Assembly: GCF_002240225.1 (NCBI RefSeq)
Contig: NZ_CP022584.1
Coordinates: 3,934,094-3,998,093 of the forward strand
Reading direction: 5' to 3'
From: Paenibacillus physcomitrellae
Lineage (GTDB): Bacteria > Bacillota > Bacilli > Paenibacillales > Paenibacillaceae
Length of the DNA stretch: 64,000 nt
Shown: one piece after another, positions 42,455-51,115 of the stretch
Layout of the letters: each line of letters begins with the position of its first letter
Numbering within the stretch: position 1 is the stretch's first letter
The notes under the pieces: generated by a model
The model's database searches: none
What the model was told of the DNA's origin: nothing
Seen by the model: only the letters and a program-made list of their open reading frames with translations
Translations under genes and position numbers: made by a program

Positions 42455-44287
42455 ATGGCGAAAAATAACAGCATGTTAGATGTTGCGGATCAGGAATTAC
42501 GGCCGAATTCTATATTCGGAACGGTTGTAGGTATGGCGTTGATGAATCAGGATGGGACTTTTATTAAAGCCAATCCGTCTCTCTGTGCATTTCTTGGTTA
42601 CGAAGAGCAGGAGCTTTTGGGGGAACACGCGGAGAAGATTATCCACCCTGAAGATCAGCCTCTTGTCATTAAGGATTACCGCAGCTGGTTGGAAGACGGT
42701 ACGGAAATTTTACATTTAGAGAATCGTTATTTACATAAACATGGCCACGTGCTGCGGGGATTGGTCCGGCTGTCGAAGCTGCCGATGATGGATTCCTTTC
42801 TCCTTGTCATTCATGTTACAGATATGACCTGGGCCAGCGAGCAGAACGGAAACAAAGCCAATTGGGAAATCATGAAGTGTCTTTATCATTTGGATTCGGA
42901 AGCTGTAGCGGTCGTCAATCTTGAGGGCCGGATTATAAAAGTCAACGGGACTTTCGAGAAGCTGTTCGGTTACCGCGAAGACGAGATTCTGGGCGAAGTG
43001 CCGCCAATTGGTTCGGAAGAGCCGCTGCACAAAATTATAGCCGAGCTAAAGAAGGAAGAATGTGCTCCTCTACTGAAGCTGGAGTATGAAACCATTAAAA
43101 GGACCAAAGAGGGAAATTTGATTTCCCTTTATATCAAACTGTTTCCTATCCGCGATGAATCCGGATGTTTAAATGCGGTTGGGACGGTTATCAAGGATAT
43201 TACGGAACAGGGTACCCTGACCAGTCAGTTTCATGATCTTGTAGCGGTTAATTTGGATCCTGTCCTGATCTTTGATCCCGCCGGTTATGTTGTCCAAAGC
43301 AACCAGGCTTTCACCGAGCAGTTTGGCTGGCCGATGAATCAGGTGCTTGACCGGCATTGGAGCCGGTTGCCATTTGACGTGATGCAGTCTCAATTAGATT
43401 TTAGACAGTTGGTCCACAAGCTGCAGATGGACAATATTGTAACCGGCTTTGAGACAAAAATGCTGAAAGAGAACGGCGAGCCTGTTCAAATTTCGCTGAC
43501 CGGTTTTACGCTCAAGTATGGACGTGGCGGGGCGGGAGGAGCTGCTTTTATCCTGAGGGATATCTCCAAGCAGAAGAAGACGGAGCAGCTGATGATGGAA
43601 TCGGAGAAGCTTTCTTTAGCCGGGCAGCTCGCAGCGGCGATTGCGCATGAAATCCGCAACCCGATTACTTCGATCAAAGGTTTCTTGAAGCTGCTGCAGA
43701 ATTCGGAACGCAAACAGCAGTATTTTGATATCGTGAATACGGAAATTGACCGGATCGAATTGATCCTTAGCGAAATGCTGGCCTTGGCTAAACCCCAGAC
43801 GGCGAAGTTTGAACCCAGGAACATAAGGAATATTCTGGAGCAGGTGGCCTCCCTCTTGATCGGGGAAGCCAATATGAACGGCATTGAAATTCTCCTGCAT
43901 GAGGATGCCGGTATGCCCGAGGTTCATTGTGATGAGAACCAGATTAAGCAGGTATTTATTAATTTTATGAAAAATGCCATCGAAGCGATGCCGGAGGGAG
44001 GAACCCTTACCGTCGAGATGTTTCCGCCGGGGCCCCCCTATGACCAGGCTGTCAAAATTGTTTTGACCGATACCGGCACGGGAATACCGCCCGAGCTGCT
44101 GGCCCGGATCGGGGAACCCTTTTTCACAACGAAACAAAGCGGCACCGGTCTTGGCTTTATGACCAGCAAGAACATCATCGAGAACCACAAAGGAATGTTA
44201 AATATTAGCAGCAAGCAGAATGAAGGGACCAGGATTGAAATCAGGCTTCCTGTCAAATTACACGTCCCGAAGACGGGCGGCGGTTGA
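42455..44287 (+). CDS. PAS-domain sensor histidine kinase, sporulation-kinase type
   Basis: A 610-residue soluble kinase with three PAS domains (about 18-125, 140-250 and 265-370). Next come HisKA with His398 in AIAHEIRNPITSIKGFLKLLQ and an ATPase domain with N box FINFMKNAIEAMPEGG, DTGTGIP and GTGLGFMTSKNIIENH. The AIAHEIRNPLTSIKGFLQL-type phospho-site helix is characteristic of KinA/KinE-class kinases that feed the Spo0F-Spo0B-Spo0A relay. It starts with ATG behind TAGGAGAAG. Its 3' end overlaps the convergent permease gene by 35 bases. A role in sporulation control is inferred from the phospho-site class and not shown. Confidence 0.88.
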   Translation: MAKNNSMLDVADQELRPNSIFGTVVGMALMNQDGTFIKANPSLCAFLGYEEQELLGEHAEKIIHPEDQPLVIKDYRSWLEDGTEILHLENRYLHKHGHVLRGLVRLSKLPMMDSFLLVIHVTDMTWASEQNGNKANWEIMKCLYHLDSEAVAVVNLEGRIIKVNGTFEKLFGYREDEILGEVPPIGSEEPLHKIIAELKKEECAPLLKLEYETIKRTKEGNLISLYIKLFPIRDESGCLNAVGTVIKDITEQGTLTSQFHDLVAVNLDPVLIFDPAGYVVQSNQAFTEQFGWPMNQVLDRHWSRLPFDVMQSQLDFRQLVHKLQMDNIVTGFETKMLKENGEPVQISLTGFTLKYGRGGAGGAAFILRDISKQKKTEQLMMESEKLSLAGQLAAAIAHEIRNPITSIKGFLKLLQNSERKQQYFDIVNTEIDRIELILSEMLALAKPQTAKFEPRNIRNILEQVASLLIGEANMNGIEILLHEDAGMPEVHCDENQIKQVFINFMKNAIEAMPEGGTLTVEMFPPGPPYDQAVKIVLTDTGTGIPPELLARIGEPFFTTKQSGTGLGFMTSKNIIENHKGMLNISSKQNEGTRIEIRLPVKLHVPKTGGG

Positions 44288-45146
44288 ACAGATGGCGCAG
44301 CCCTTCGCCAAGCACGTTAAAAGTTAATATTGCAAATAAAATGGCCGTAGAAGGGATCAGGACGTATTGGAATTTGCTGACGAAAATTTCGGAAATATGG
44401 GCAGCTAACATGCTGCCCCAGTCATTGCTGGTATTCAGCATTCCGGCGAAAGAGGAATAACGCTGGGCGATGAAGATGTGAAGCACGCCGAGCTGGCCGA
44501 TCAGCAGCACCGATTTGCCGAAGTCCAGGCAGAGATTGACGATCAGCTCCGGGGTCATGGCCGGCAGATAGTGGTTTTTGGCCATGCGCAGCGGGCTTAA
44601 ACCAAGCGCGTTCCCCGCTTCAATGTACAGCTCCTGGGAGATCCGGCTGGTTTGCTGCTGAACGAGCACGGCTACCCGGCCAACCTCGATGAAGGCGAGG
44701 AACAAGACGATCCAGAACGTTCGGAGGTGGACCTGAACGAGCAGCGGCAGGCTCATAAACGCAGCAGCAGCGATCAATGTCGGAAAGAAGGAGAACACAT
44801 GGTTCAGAATCGAAATCAAGTTGTGGGCGCCCCCTTTTTTATTTCTTGCCATTACGCCCAACGGGAAGCCGATCACATAACGCAGCAGGGCAATCGAACC
44901 GGCGAGCAGCAGCGTTTCTTTGGCTCCGACGACAATCCGGCTCAAATTGTCCACCCCGAATTTATCCGAGCCCAGCGGATTCTCCGCGGAATATTTGTAT
45001 GGGGGCAGCGTCAGCTTGCCGCTGTCCGACAAACGTGACGGCACAGGCGTAACATCAATGAAAGGGAGATAAGGACCAACAAAAATAACAAACAGCAATA
45101 TGGCTAACATCAGGCAGCCAACCCAGAGCATGATATTTCTGCGCAT
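44253..45146 (-). CDS. Opp/Dpp-type ABC permease (OppC-like)
   Basis: 297 residues and about six helices. An N-terminal OppC-like segment (PSRLSDSGKLTLPPYKYSAE, then NPLGSDKFGVDNLSRIVVGA) is followed by the permease domain with EAA-like EAGNALGLSPLRMAKNHYLP. Such proteins form the membrane channel for peptides, nickel or opines. It shares TAATG with the preceding permease gene. No binding protein or ATPase gene lies nearby. Its last 35 bases overlap the kinase gene on the other strand. The divergent amino-sugar-acid operon is a possible source of its substrate identity. Confidence 0.82.
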   Translation of the reverse strand: MRRNIMLWVGCLMLAILLFVIFVGPYLPFIDVTPVPSRLSDSGKLTLPPYKYSAENPLGSDKFGVDNLSRIVVGAKETLLLAGSIALLRYVIGFPLGVMARNKKGGAHNLISILNHVFSFFPTLIAAAAFMSLPLLVQVHLRTFWIVLFLAFIEVGRVAVLVQQQTSRISQELYIEAGNALGLSPLRMAKNHYLPAMTPELIVNLCLDFGKSVLLIGQLGVLHIFIAQRYSSFAGMLNTSNDWGSMLAAHISEIFVSKFQYVLIPSTAILFAILTFNVLGEGLRHLFNRRPSSGRVI

Positions 45147-46036
45147 TATGATTCCTCCCTGCGGGCTTCAGCCGGACCCAGCCATCTGAGGGCCAGGAAG
45201 CTGATGATCTGAAAAAGCGCAACGATCAGCATAAAGCAGAAGGCGATGCCGATCAGCACGCCGGGCTCATATCTGGGTCCGGAGATTCCCAAAAACGTCA
45301 TGTAGTCAATGCCGACAAACATCCGTCTCGCCGCCCCGAGAATATTGCGGAAATATTCGATCAGCACCAGACTTGAAATAATATAAACGCCAAGCGGTGT
45401 AAAATGGGTCAAAATCCGGGTCACGCAATTCAGCATGATATGTTTAAAGAAGATCAGCCAGGAGGGCAAACCTTTGGCAACAGCAGTTTTAATATAAAAC
45501 TCTCCTTCCTGGGAGGCAATGGAAGCATAGGTAATCCGCGCCACATACATGACGGGATAAATGGAGGCCAGCACGACAGGAATATAGAAGCCTGTCCATC
45601 CATCGGGCGCAAAGAAACGGATTTTGTTGCCGTGATGAATGATGTACCACTGCGCGAGCAGCAGAAGCAGAAAGTCGGGAATGGATTGGAACAACCAGGT
45701 TACTCCGCTGCCCAGTACGCTTAACTTCCATTTGGAGAAAACGTAATCCAGCATGCCTTTGAGGATGCCGAAGACAAACGCGATCAGCAGGGCCGAGGGA
45801 ATAATAAGTATGCTTTTTCCAAGTGCGTCAAGCACCTCCTGGCCGGCAGGCACATTATACTGCGACACGCCGAGCGAGCGCTCCAGCAGCAGCTGGGCAA
45901 CAAAATCCCTGATGTTATTCCCGTATACGGTCCAGCTGAAACGCTCCGTCCGCGGCAGCAGGACGAACAGAATGACGAGCAGAAAGGCGGTTAAATAGAT
46001 TAACAGCGACTTGAGCAGACGTGAAGCTGGTTTCAT
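45146..46036 (-). CDS. Opp/Dpp-type ABC permease (OppB-like)
   Basis: 296 residues. A first transmembrane helix (LLIYLTAFLLVILFVLLP), a large extracellular loop and the five-helix permease core follow, with an EAA-like KTAVAKGLPSWLIFFKHIML. OppB-type proteins pair with OppC-type to form the channel, which fits the overlapped next gene. The extracellular loop is longer and more divergent than in OppB, so the substrate may differ from oligopeptides. A start ATG lies behind AGGAGGAAAAG. It shares a 162-base divergent control region with the amidohydrolase operon. Confidence 0.8.
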   Translation of the reverse strand: MKPASRLLKSLLIYLTAFLLVILFVLLPRTERFSWTVYGNNIRDFVAQLLLERSLGVSQYNVPAGQEVLDALGKSILIIPSALLIAFVFGILKGMLDYVFSKWKLSVLGSGVTWLFQSIPDFLLLLLAQWYIIHHGNKIRFFAPDGWTGFYIPVVLASIYPVMYVARITYASIASQEGEFYIKTAVAKGLPSWLIFFKHIMLNCVTRILTHFTPLGVYIISSLVLIEYFRNILGAARRMFVGIDYMTFLGISGPRYEPGVLIGIAFCFMLIVALFQIISFLALRWLGPAEARREES

Positions 46037-46114
46037 CTTTTCCTCCTATGACTTTTTATTCCATATTTTATTAGAGGGGTAAAGGATTCGTCCAGTAAAA
46101 TTAATTTTAAACAT

Positions 46115-46126
46115 TATAACGTTATA
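46115..46126. promoter_or_regulatory. Palindrome in the OppBC/amidohydrolase control region
   Basis: TATAACGTTATA, a perfect 12-base palindrome in the divergent region. GntR/HutC-type regulators bind short AT-rich palindromes of this kind, and the GntR gene is the last gene of the right-hand operon. Assignment is inference. Confidence 0.45.
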
Positions 46127-46198
46127 TTTACATGGGCGTCTTGTTGTGATAGTTTAAGGTATAAATAAAGACTCCTTGTGGAGTGTGGAGGTGGGCCG

Positions 46199-47359
46199 AT
46201 GGGCAGAAGGCTGCTTAGAAATCTGCGGCAGACCGATGGCAGGCTGATAGATCTCGTGATAACAGATGGAATCCTTACCGAAGTTCGAGTTCAAGGGGAG
46301 GATCTATCGGATGTACATGGAGAGGGGAATCCGGATTCCGGCGGCCGTTTTGATGGCTTTGACGTTTGGGAAGCGCCGGCCGGCACTTACGTCTCGAGCG
46401 GCTGGATTGATATGCACGTTCATGCCTTCCCCGAATTTGATCCGTACGGGGATGAAATTGATGAAATCGGCATCAAACAGGGCGTAACGACGATTGTCGA
46501 TGCAGGCAGCTGCGGAGCCGACCGGATTGCCGATCTGGAAGCAAGCGGGAGGAAGGCGGATACCCGGCTGCTGGCTTTCTTGAATATTTCCCAAATCGGG
46601 CTGAAACGTATTGATGAGTTGTCCGATATGTCCTGGATTAACCGGGACAAGGTCGTGCAGGCCGTCCGGGATTATCCGGATTTTATCGTTGGCCTGAAAG
46701 CCCGGATCAGCCGCAGCGTCGTTAAGGAAAGCGGCATTCAGCCGCTTGTGGCGGCGCGGGAGCTGTCGGAACAGACGGGGCTGTCGCTGATGGTCCATAT
46801 CGGCTCTGCGCCGCCGGACATCCGGGAAGTGGTGCCGCTGCTGCAGCGGAAAGATATCATTACGCATTATCTGAACGGCAAAGCCAACAATTTGTTTGAT
46901 GCGGACGGCAATCCGCTGGACGTATTGACGGACGCGGTGCGGCGCGGCGTTCATCTGGATGTGGGGCACGGCACCGCAAGCTTCTCGTTCGCCACGGCGG
47001 AAGCGGCCAAACGGCACGGCATCCATCCGGATACGATCAGCACGGACATTTACCGCGGCAATCGGCTGAACGGACCCGTGTACAGCATGGCGAACGTGCT
47101 GAGCAAATTTCTGGAGCTCGGCTACGGGCTGGAGGAGACGGTACGGCGCGTTACGGTGAATGCGGCGGACTGGCTTGGCCGTCCGGAGCTGGGCCGGATT
47201 CAAGCCGGTGATTCGGCGAACCTGACCTTTTTTACAGTGGCAGATGAAGCAACAGAGCTTGTGGATTCCGAAGGGGAACGCCGGACCTCAAACCGGCGAA
47301 TTGAAGCTAAAGGAGCGGTTGTCGGTGACAAATTCTTTTCAAGCGAAATACGGGCTTAA
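46199..47359 (+). CDS. Amidohydrolase/deacetylase, EF_0837/AHA_3915-like
   Basis: A 386-residue cytoplasmic metal-dependent hydrolase of the amidohydrolase superfamily. Metal ligands are seen in order: HVH in GWIDMHVHAFPEF, a probable carboxylated Lys in IVGLKARISRS, His in LMVHIGSAPPD, His in DVGHGTASFSF and Asp in ISTDIYRGN. The family is found next to DgaE- and DgaF-like genes, as here, and is thought to deacylate an amino-sugar-acid derivative before the lyase step. ATG at 46199 has GGAGGTGGG; a GTG at 46178 would put this site inside. It overlaps the next gene by 35 bases. Confidence 0.82.
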   Translation: MGRRLLRNLRQTDGRLIDLVITDGILTEVRVQGEDLSDVHGEGNPDSGGRFDGFDVWEAPAGTYVSSGWIDMHVHAFPEFDPYGDEIDEIGIKQGVTTIVDAGSCGADRIADLEASGRKADTRLLAFLNISQIGLKRIDELSDMSWINRDKVVQAVRDYPDFIVGLKARISRSVVKESGIQPLVAARELSEQTGLSLMVHIGSAPPDIREVVPLLQRKDIITHYLNGKANNLFDADGNPLDVLTDAVRRGVHLDVGHGTASFSFATAEAAKRHGIHPDTISTDIYRGNRLNGPVYSMANVLSKFLELGYGLEETVRRVTVNAADWLGRPELGRIQAGDSANLTFFTVADEATELVDSEGERRTSNRRIEAKGAVVGDKFFSSEIRA

Positions 47360-48440
47360 ACGGGTAATTAACGCCAGCGGACGGATGAGTATTCTTGGGG
47401 TATCCGCCCCAACGGATACCGTTATGGAAGCGATGAAGCAGGGCGGGCAAAGTTACGTGGAGATCGCCGACCTGGTCGATAAAGCCGGGGATTACGTGGC
47501 GCGTCATGTAGGTTCGGAAGCCGCCGTTGTCGTGAACTCGGCTTCAAGCGGAATTGCGTTGTCCGTGGCCGCTGTCGTAACCCGGGGCAACCGCAGGCTA
47601 AGCGAGCGGCTGCATCAGGAGCCGATAGAGAAGAACGAAATCATTATTCTTAAAGGGCACAACGTGCAGTACGGCGCCCCCGTAGAAACAATGGTTTACC
47701 TGGGCGGTGGAAAGCTGGTGGAGGTTGGTTATGCCAATGAAGGCAAAGCCGAGCATATGGCGGATGCCGTTAATGAACGTACGGCTGCCCTGCTGTATGT
47801 GAAGTCCCACCATGCGGTCCAGAAAAATATGATTTCCGTCGAAGAAGCCTGGGAGGTCGCGCAGAGCAAAGGGATTCCGCTCATTGTGGACGCGGCGGCC
47901 GAAGAGGACCTGCAGAAATACGTGAAGGTGTCCGACCTCGCCATCTACAGCGGCTCCAAAGCGATCGAAGGCCCGACGTCCGGCATTGTGGCCGGCAAGC
48001 GAACCTATATCGAATGGCTGAAGGTGCAGCTGCACGGCATCGGCCGCAGCATGAAGGTCGGCAAGGAGACAACGTTTGGCCTGCTCCAGGCTCTGGACGA
48101 ATATGCGGAGAAGCAGGACCGCAGCGAGCAGGAGAAAGCGGAACTGCAGCGTTTGGTGGCCCTCAATGGCCAAATCCCCGGCATCAAGGTTACGATTGTA
48201 CAGGATGAAGCGGGCCGGGCCATCTTCCGCGGACGTATTCATGTGGACGCTTCGGAAGCAGGCTTAACCGCCAGGGAACTGAACGACAAGCTTCAAAAGG
48301 GAGACATCGCCATTTATACTAGGGACTATGGAGTCCGCCAAGGGTATTTCGATATCGATCCGCGTCCGCTCATGGGAGATGACATGGCCGTCATCGAAGC
48401 CAAAATCCGCGAATATACAGGGGGAACAGCAAATGTCTAA
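47325..48440 (+). CDS. DgaE-like PLP-dependent ammonia-lyase (SelA fold)
   Basis: A 371-residue fold-type I PLP enzyme of the SelA-like family that includes D-glucosaminate-6-phosphate ammonia-lyase (DgaE). The PLP lysine is Lys212 in IYSGSKAIEGPTSG, preceded by the Asp in PLIVDAAAEEDL that contacts the pyridine. It would turn an amino-sugar acid (phosphate) into the 2-keto-3-deoxy acid (phosphate) plus ammonia. It starts with GTG at 47325 behind AAAGGAG, inside the amidohydrolase gene, and runs into the aldolase gene, which shows tight translational coupling. The dedicated PTS of the Salmonella dga operon is missing. Confidence 0.85.
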   Translation: MTNSFQAKYGLKRVINASGRMSILGVSAPTDTVMEAMKQGGQSYVEIADLVDKAGDYVARHVGSEAAVVVNSASSGIALSVAAVVTRGNRRLSERLHQEPIEKNEIIILKGHNVQYGAPVETMVYLGGGKLVEVGYANEGKAEHMADAVNERTAALLYVKSHHAVQKNMISVEEAWEVAQSKGIPLIVDAAAEEDLQKYVKVSDLAIYSGSKAIEGPTSGIVAGKRTYIEWLKVQLHGIGRSMKVGKETTFGLLQALDEYAEKQDRSEQEKAELQRLVALNGQIPGIKVTIVQDEAGRAIFRGRIHVDASEAGLTARELNDKLQKGDIAIYTRDYGVRQGYFDIDPRPLMGDDMAVIEAKIREYTGGTANV

Positions 48441-49188
48441 TATCAGCAAACGTTTCTATAACAACCGTGTGGCCCTAAACGTGCTGGCGAAGGATATCGC
48501 CAATGCCAAGGAGGTCTTTGAGGCGGCGCAAGGCCATGTGCTGGTCGGCGTATTATCCAAGGACTACGCAACCGTTGAATTGGCCGTCGAAGCGATGAAG
48601 GCATACGGCCGCGAAATTGAGGATGCGGTATCCATCGGGCTTGGCGCCGGCGATAACCGTCAAGCCACCGTGGTTGCGGAAATCGCCAAACATTATCCGG
48701 GCAGCCATATCAACCAGGTCTTCCCGGCCGTGGGGGCTACACGGGCCAGCCTGAACGGGAAAGACAGCTGGATCAACAGCCTGGTCTCCCCCACCGGAAA
48801 GGCTGGTTATGTGAATATCTCAACAGGCCCGGTCAGCGCGGCTCAAACGGAAACGGCTATTGTGCCGGTTAAAGCGGCTATTGCGCTCGTTAAGGACATG
48901 GGCGGCAATGCGCTCAAATACTTCCCGATGCAGGGGCTGAGCCGGGAAGAGGAGCTGCGCGCGGTAGCGAAAGCGTGCGCCGAAGAAGGTTTTGCCCTGG
49001 AGCCGACGGGCGGAATCGACCTGGACAACTTTGAGGCCATTTTGCGGATTGCACTGGAAGCCGGCGTTCCACAGGTGATTCCTCACGTCTATTCGTCTAT
49101 TATTGATAAAGAGAGCGGGAAAACGAATGTTCATGACGTGCAGGTGCTGCACCAAATGATGACAAAGCTGGCCAACCAATATGCCTAA
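48433..49188 (+). CDS. DgaF-like 2-dehydro-3-deoxy-phosphogluconate aldolase family protein
   Basis: A 251-residue protein of the KDGP/KDPG aldolase relatives found with DgaE. It starts KRFYNNRVALNVLAKDIANAK and has the candidate Schiff-base lysine in NALKYFPMQG and a phosphate-binding-like PTGGIDLDNF. It cleaves the 2-keto-3-deoxy sugar-acid phosphate to pyruvate and glyceraldehyde 3-phosphate. The gene overlaps its neighbours by 8 bases on both sides. The kinase encoded next supplies its phosphorylated substrate if the lyase works on the unphosphorylated acid. Confidence 0.85.
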   Translation: MSNISKRFYNNRVALNVLAKDIANAKEVFEAAQGHVLVGVLSKDYATVELAVEAMKAYGREIEDAVSIGLGAGDNRQATVVAEIAKHYPGSHINQVFPAVGATRASLNGKDSWINSLVSPTGKAGYVNISTGPVSAAQTETAIVPVKAAIALVKDMGGNALKYFPMQGLSREEELRAVAKACAEEGFALEPTGGIDLDNFEAILRIALEAGVPQVIPHVYSSIIDKESGKTNVHDVQVLHQMMTKLANQYA

Positions 49189-50206
49189 GACGGTGGCTGC
49201 CTTTGGCGAGGTGATGATGCGTCTGCAGGTGCCGGGCCATGAGCTGCTTGCCCAAAGCGATACGCTGAAATATTCATTTTCGGGAACCGGCGTAAATGTC
49301 ATTTCGGCGCTGAGCCAATTCGGGCATAAAGGTTATCTCGTATCGAGGCTGCCGGATAATCCGCTTGGCGACGCCGCTGCCGCCTATTTGCGAAAGCTGG
49401 GGATCGACACTTCCAAGATTTTGAGGGGTGGCAGCTATTTGGGCATGTATTTCCTGGAAAATGGCTTTGGGATTCGGCCCAGCCGGGTCACCTACTCCAA
49501 CCGTCAGGAAAGCAGCTTTAACACCGCCCCGGACGGTGTTTATCCGTTTGAGCAGACGGCCGGCGAAATGGATGCCGTTCATTTCTGCGGCATTACGCTG
49601 GCCATGAACGACGGCGCGCGCCGGTCTATGAAGGAGTTTGCCGGGCAGGTCAAAACGCAGGGCGGCCTGGTCATCTTCGACTGCAATTACCGGCCGGGCC
49701 TGTGGGCTGCAAACGGCGGTTATGCTTTCGCCAAACCCCATTACGAAGCCATGCTGGAGCTGGCGGACATCGTGTTCATGAACGAGCAGGACGCGCTGCA
49801 TGTGCTTGGCATGACCTCCGCCGCCGGCAAGCAGGAACGCGAGGAGCTGCTCGAGGAGCTGATCCCGGTCGCGGCGGAGCGATACGGCGTGCGGACGGTG
49901 GCGGGCACACACCGCAGTCTTCTTGAGGACGGGCGCCATTCCCTGCGCGGCTATATCTACCGGGACGGCCGGTTCAGCTATTCGGACGTGCTGGTCTTTC
50001 CGGTCCATGACCGGATCGGAGCCGGGGATGCGTTTGCCAGCGGCATTATCCACGGCGAGCTTGAGGGATTTGCCCCTGAGCGGACGGTAGCTTTTGCGGC
50101 AGCGGCGGGCATGCTCGCCCATACGGTAACGGGAGATACGCCGATGGCTTCCGAAGCCGAGGTGCTGCGGGCGATGGCCCAAGGCCTCCGCGATGTGGAA
50201 AGGTAG
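49181..50206 (+). CDS. 2-dehydro-3-deoxygluconokinase, PfkB family
   Basis: A 341-residue sugar kinase of the ribokinase/PfkB family. It has FSGTGVNVISALSQFGH near the start (substrate binding), FDCNYRPGLW in the middle, and the catalytic DRIGAGDAFASGIIHG near residue 275. The pattern is that of KDG kinase, which phosphorylates 2-keto-3-deoxygluconate on O6. With the aldolase it would complete the route to central metabolism. It is fused tightly into the operon by an 8-base overlap. Confidence 0.88.
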   Translation: MPKTVAAFGEVMMRLQVPGHELLAQSDTLKYSFSGTGVNVISALSQFGHKGYLVSRLPDNPLGDAAAAYLRKLGIDTSKILRGGSYLGMYFLENGFGIRPSRVTYSNRQESSFNTAPDGVYPFEQTAGEMDAVHFCGITLAMNDGARRSMKEFAGQVKTQGGLVIFDCNYRPGLWAANGGYAFAKPHYEAMLELADIVFMNEQDALHVLGMTSAAGKQEREELLEELIPVAAERYGVRTVAGTHRSLLEDGRHSLRGYIYRDGRFSYSDVLVFPVHDRIGAGDAFASGIIHGELEGFAPERTVAFAAAAGMLAHTVTGDTPMASEAEVLRAMAQGLRDVER

Positions 50207-50214
50207 GAATCAAG

Positions 50215-50928
50215 GTGAGTTTAAAACGGAAAGACAGACCGTTATATCTGCAAATCAAACATATTATCAAGGACCGGATTCTGCACGGCGTTTATCCGCT
50301 GGATTCGGTCATCCCCCCTGAACCGCAGCTGGAGAAGGAGTTCGGAGTCAGCAAAATCACCGTGCGCGGAGCCGTACAAGAGCTCGTGCAGGAGGGGTAT
50401 CTGGAGAAAGGCAGCGGCCGGGGGACGCGCGTTGTCCGCAACACCGTTACCTCCAAGCTGTCCAAATGGAAACATTTCACGGAAATTCTTGTTGAAGAGG
50501 GCCATAAGATCCGCAAGCAGTGGCTGGGGCTGCAGCAGGTCAAGAATGAACCCGGCAGCAAGCCCTTCGAGCTGTTTGGCCCGCTGTGCCTGAAGCTGCG
50601 CCGGATCTATTATCTGAACGATGTTCCGTATATCTACTACGAGCATTACGTGTCTCCGGCCGTGGACGGCCTGGAGGACGATGAGCTGGACGGGCGCTCC
50701 CTGTATGAGCTGCTGGAGGAGCAGGGGATTACGCTTGATAAGCTGCGCGACGAATTTGCCGCCGAGCTGCCCTCTGCCGAAATCGCCGACATGCTGAAGC
50801 TGAAGGAGGGGACGCCGGTGTTAAAGCGGACTCGGTATTCTTTTGACGGCCAGGGACAGGTTGCGGAGCTCAGCTTCGGGTATTACCATACGGCGAAGCA
50901 GAGTTATGTGGTGAATTACGAGGCTTAA
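50215..50928 (+). CDS. GntR-family regulator (HutC/UTRA subfamily)
   Basis: 237 residues. An N-terminal winged HTH (YLQIKHIIKDRILHG, VIPPEPQLEKEFGVSKITVR, GYLEKGSGRGTRV) and a C-terminal UTRA ligand domain (about 80-235) are present. It most likely controls the operon in which it is the last gene, with a sugar-acid intermediate as ligand. It starts with GTG at 50215 behind AGGAATCAAG, which is a weak ribosome site; low expression would suit a regulator. The 12-base palindrome at 46115 is a possible operator. Confidence 0.88.
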   Translation: MSLKRKDRPLYLQIKHIIKDRILHGVYPLDSVIPPEPQLEKEFGVSKITVRGAVQELVQEGYLEKGSGRGTRVVRNTVTSKLSKWKHFTEILVEEGHKIRKQWLGLQQVKNEPGSKPFELFGPLCLKLRRIYYLNDVPYIYYEHYVSPAVDGLEDDELDGRSLYELLEEQGITLDKLRDEFAAELPSAEIADMLKLKEGTPVLKRTRYSFDGQGQVAELSFGYYHTAKQSYVVNYEA

Positions 50929-51115
50929 GTCGAGATTCGTAGTCCCGACTTATAGCCTGCGACTCATAATCCTTGACTGGCAACTTAACTTTGCAAGCTG
51001 GAACAGGAATCAGTCTTTGATCCGCCGAATAGGTTTGAAGCAGGTTATACTTTCAGGAAAAGTTGGTACAAGATCCCGTTTGGCGGGGGAATTTTCAGGG
51101 AGAGGGCGGGTTGCA

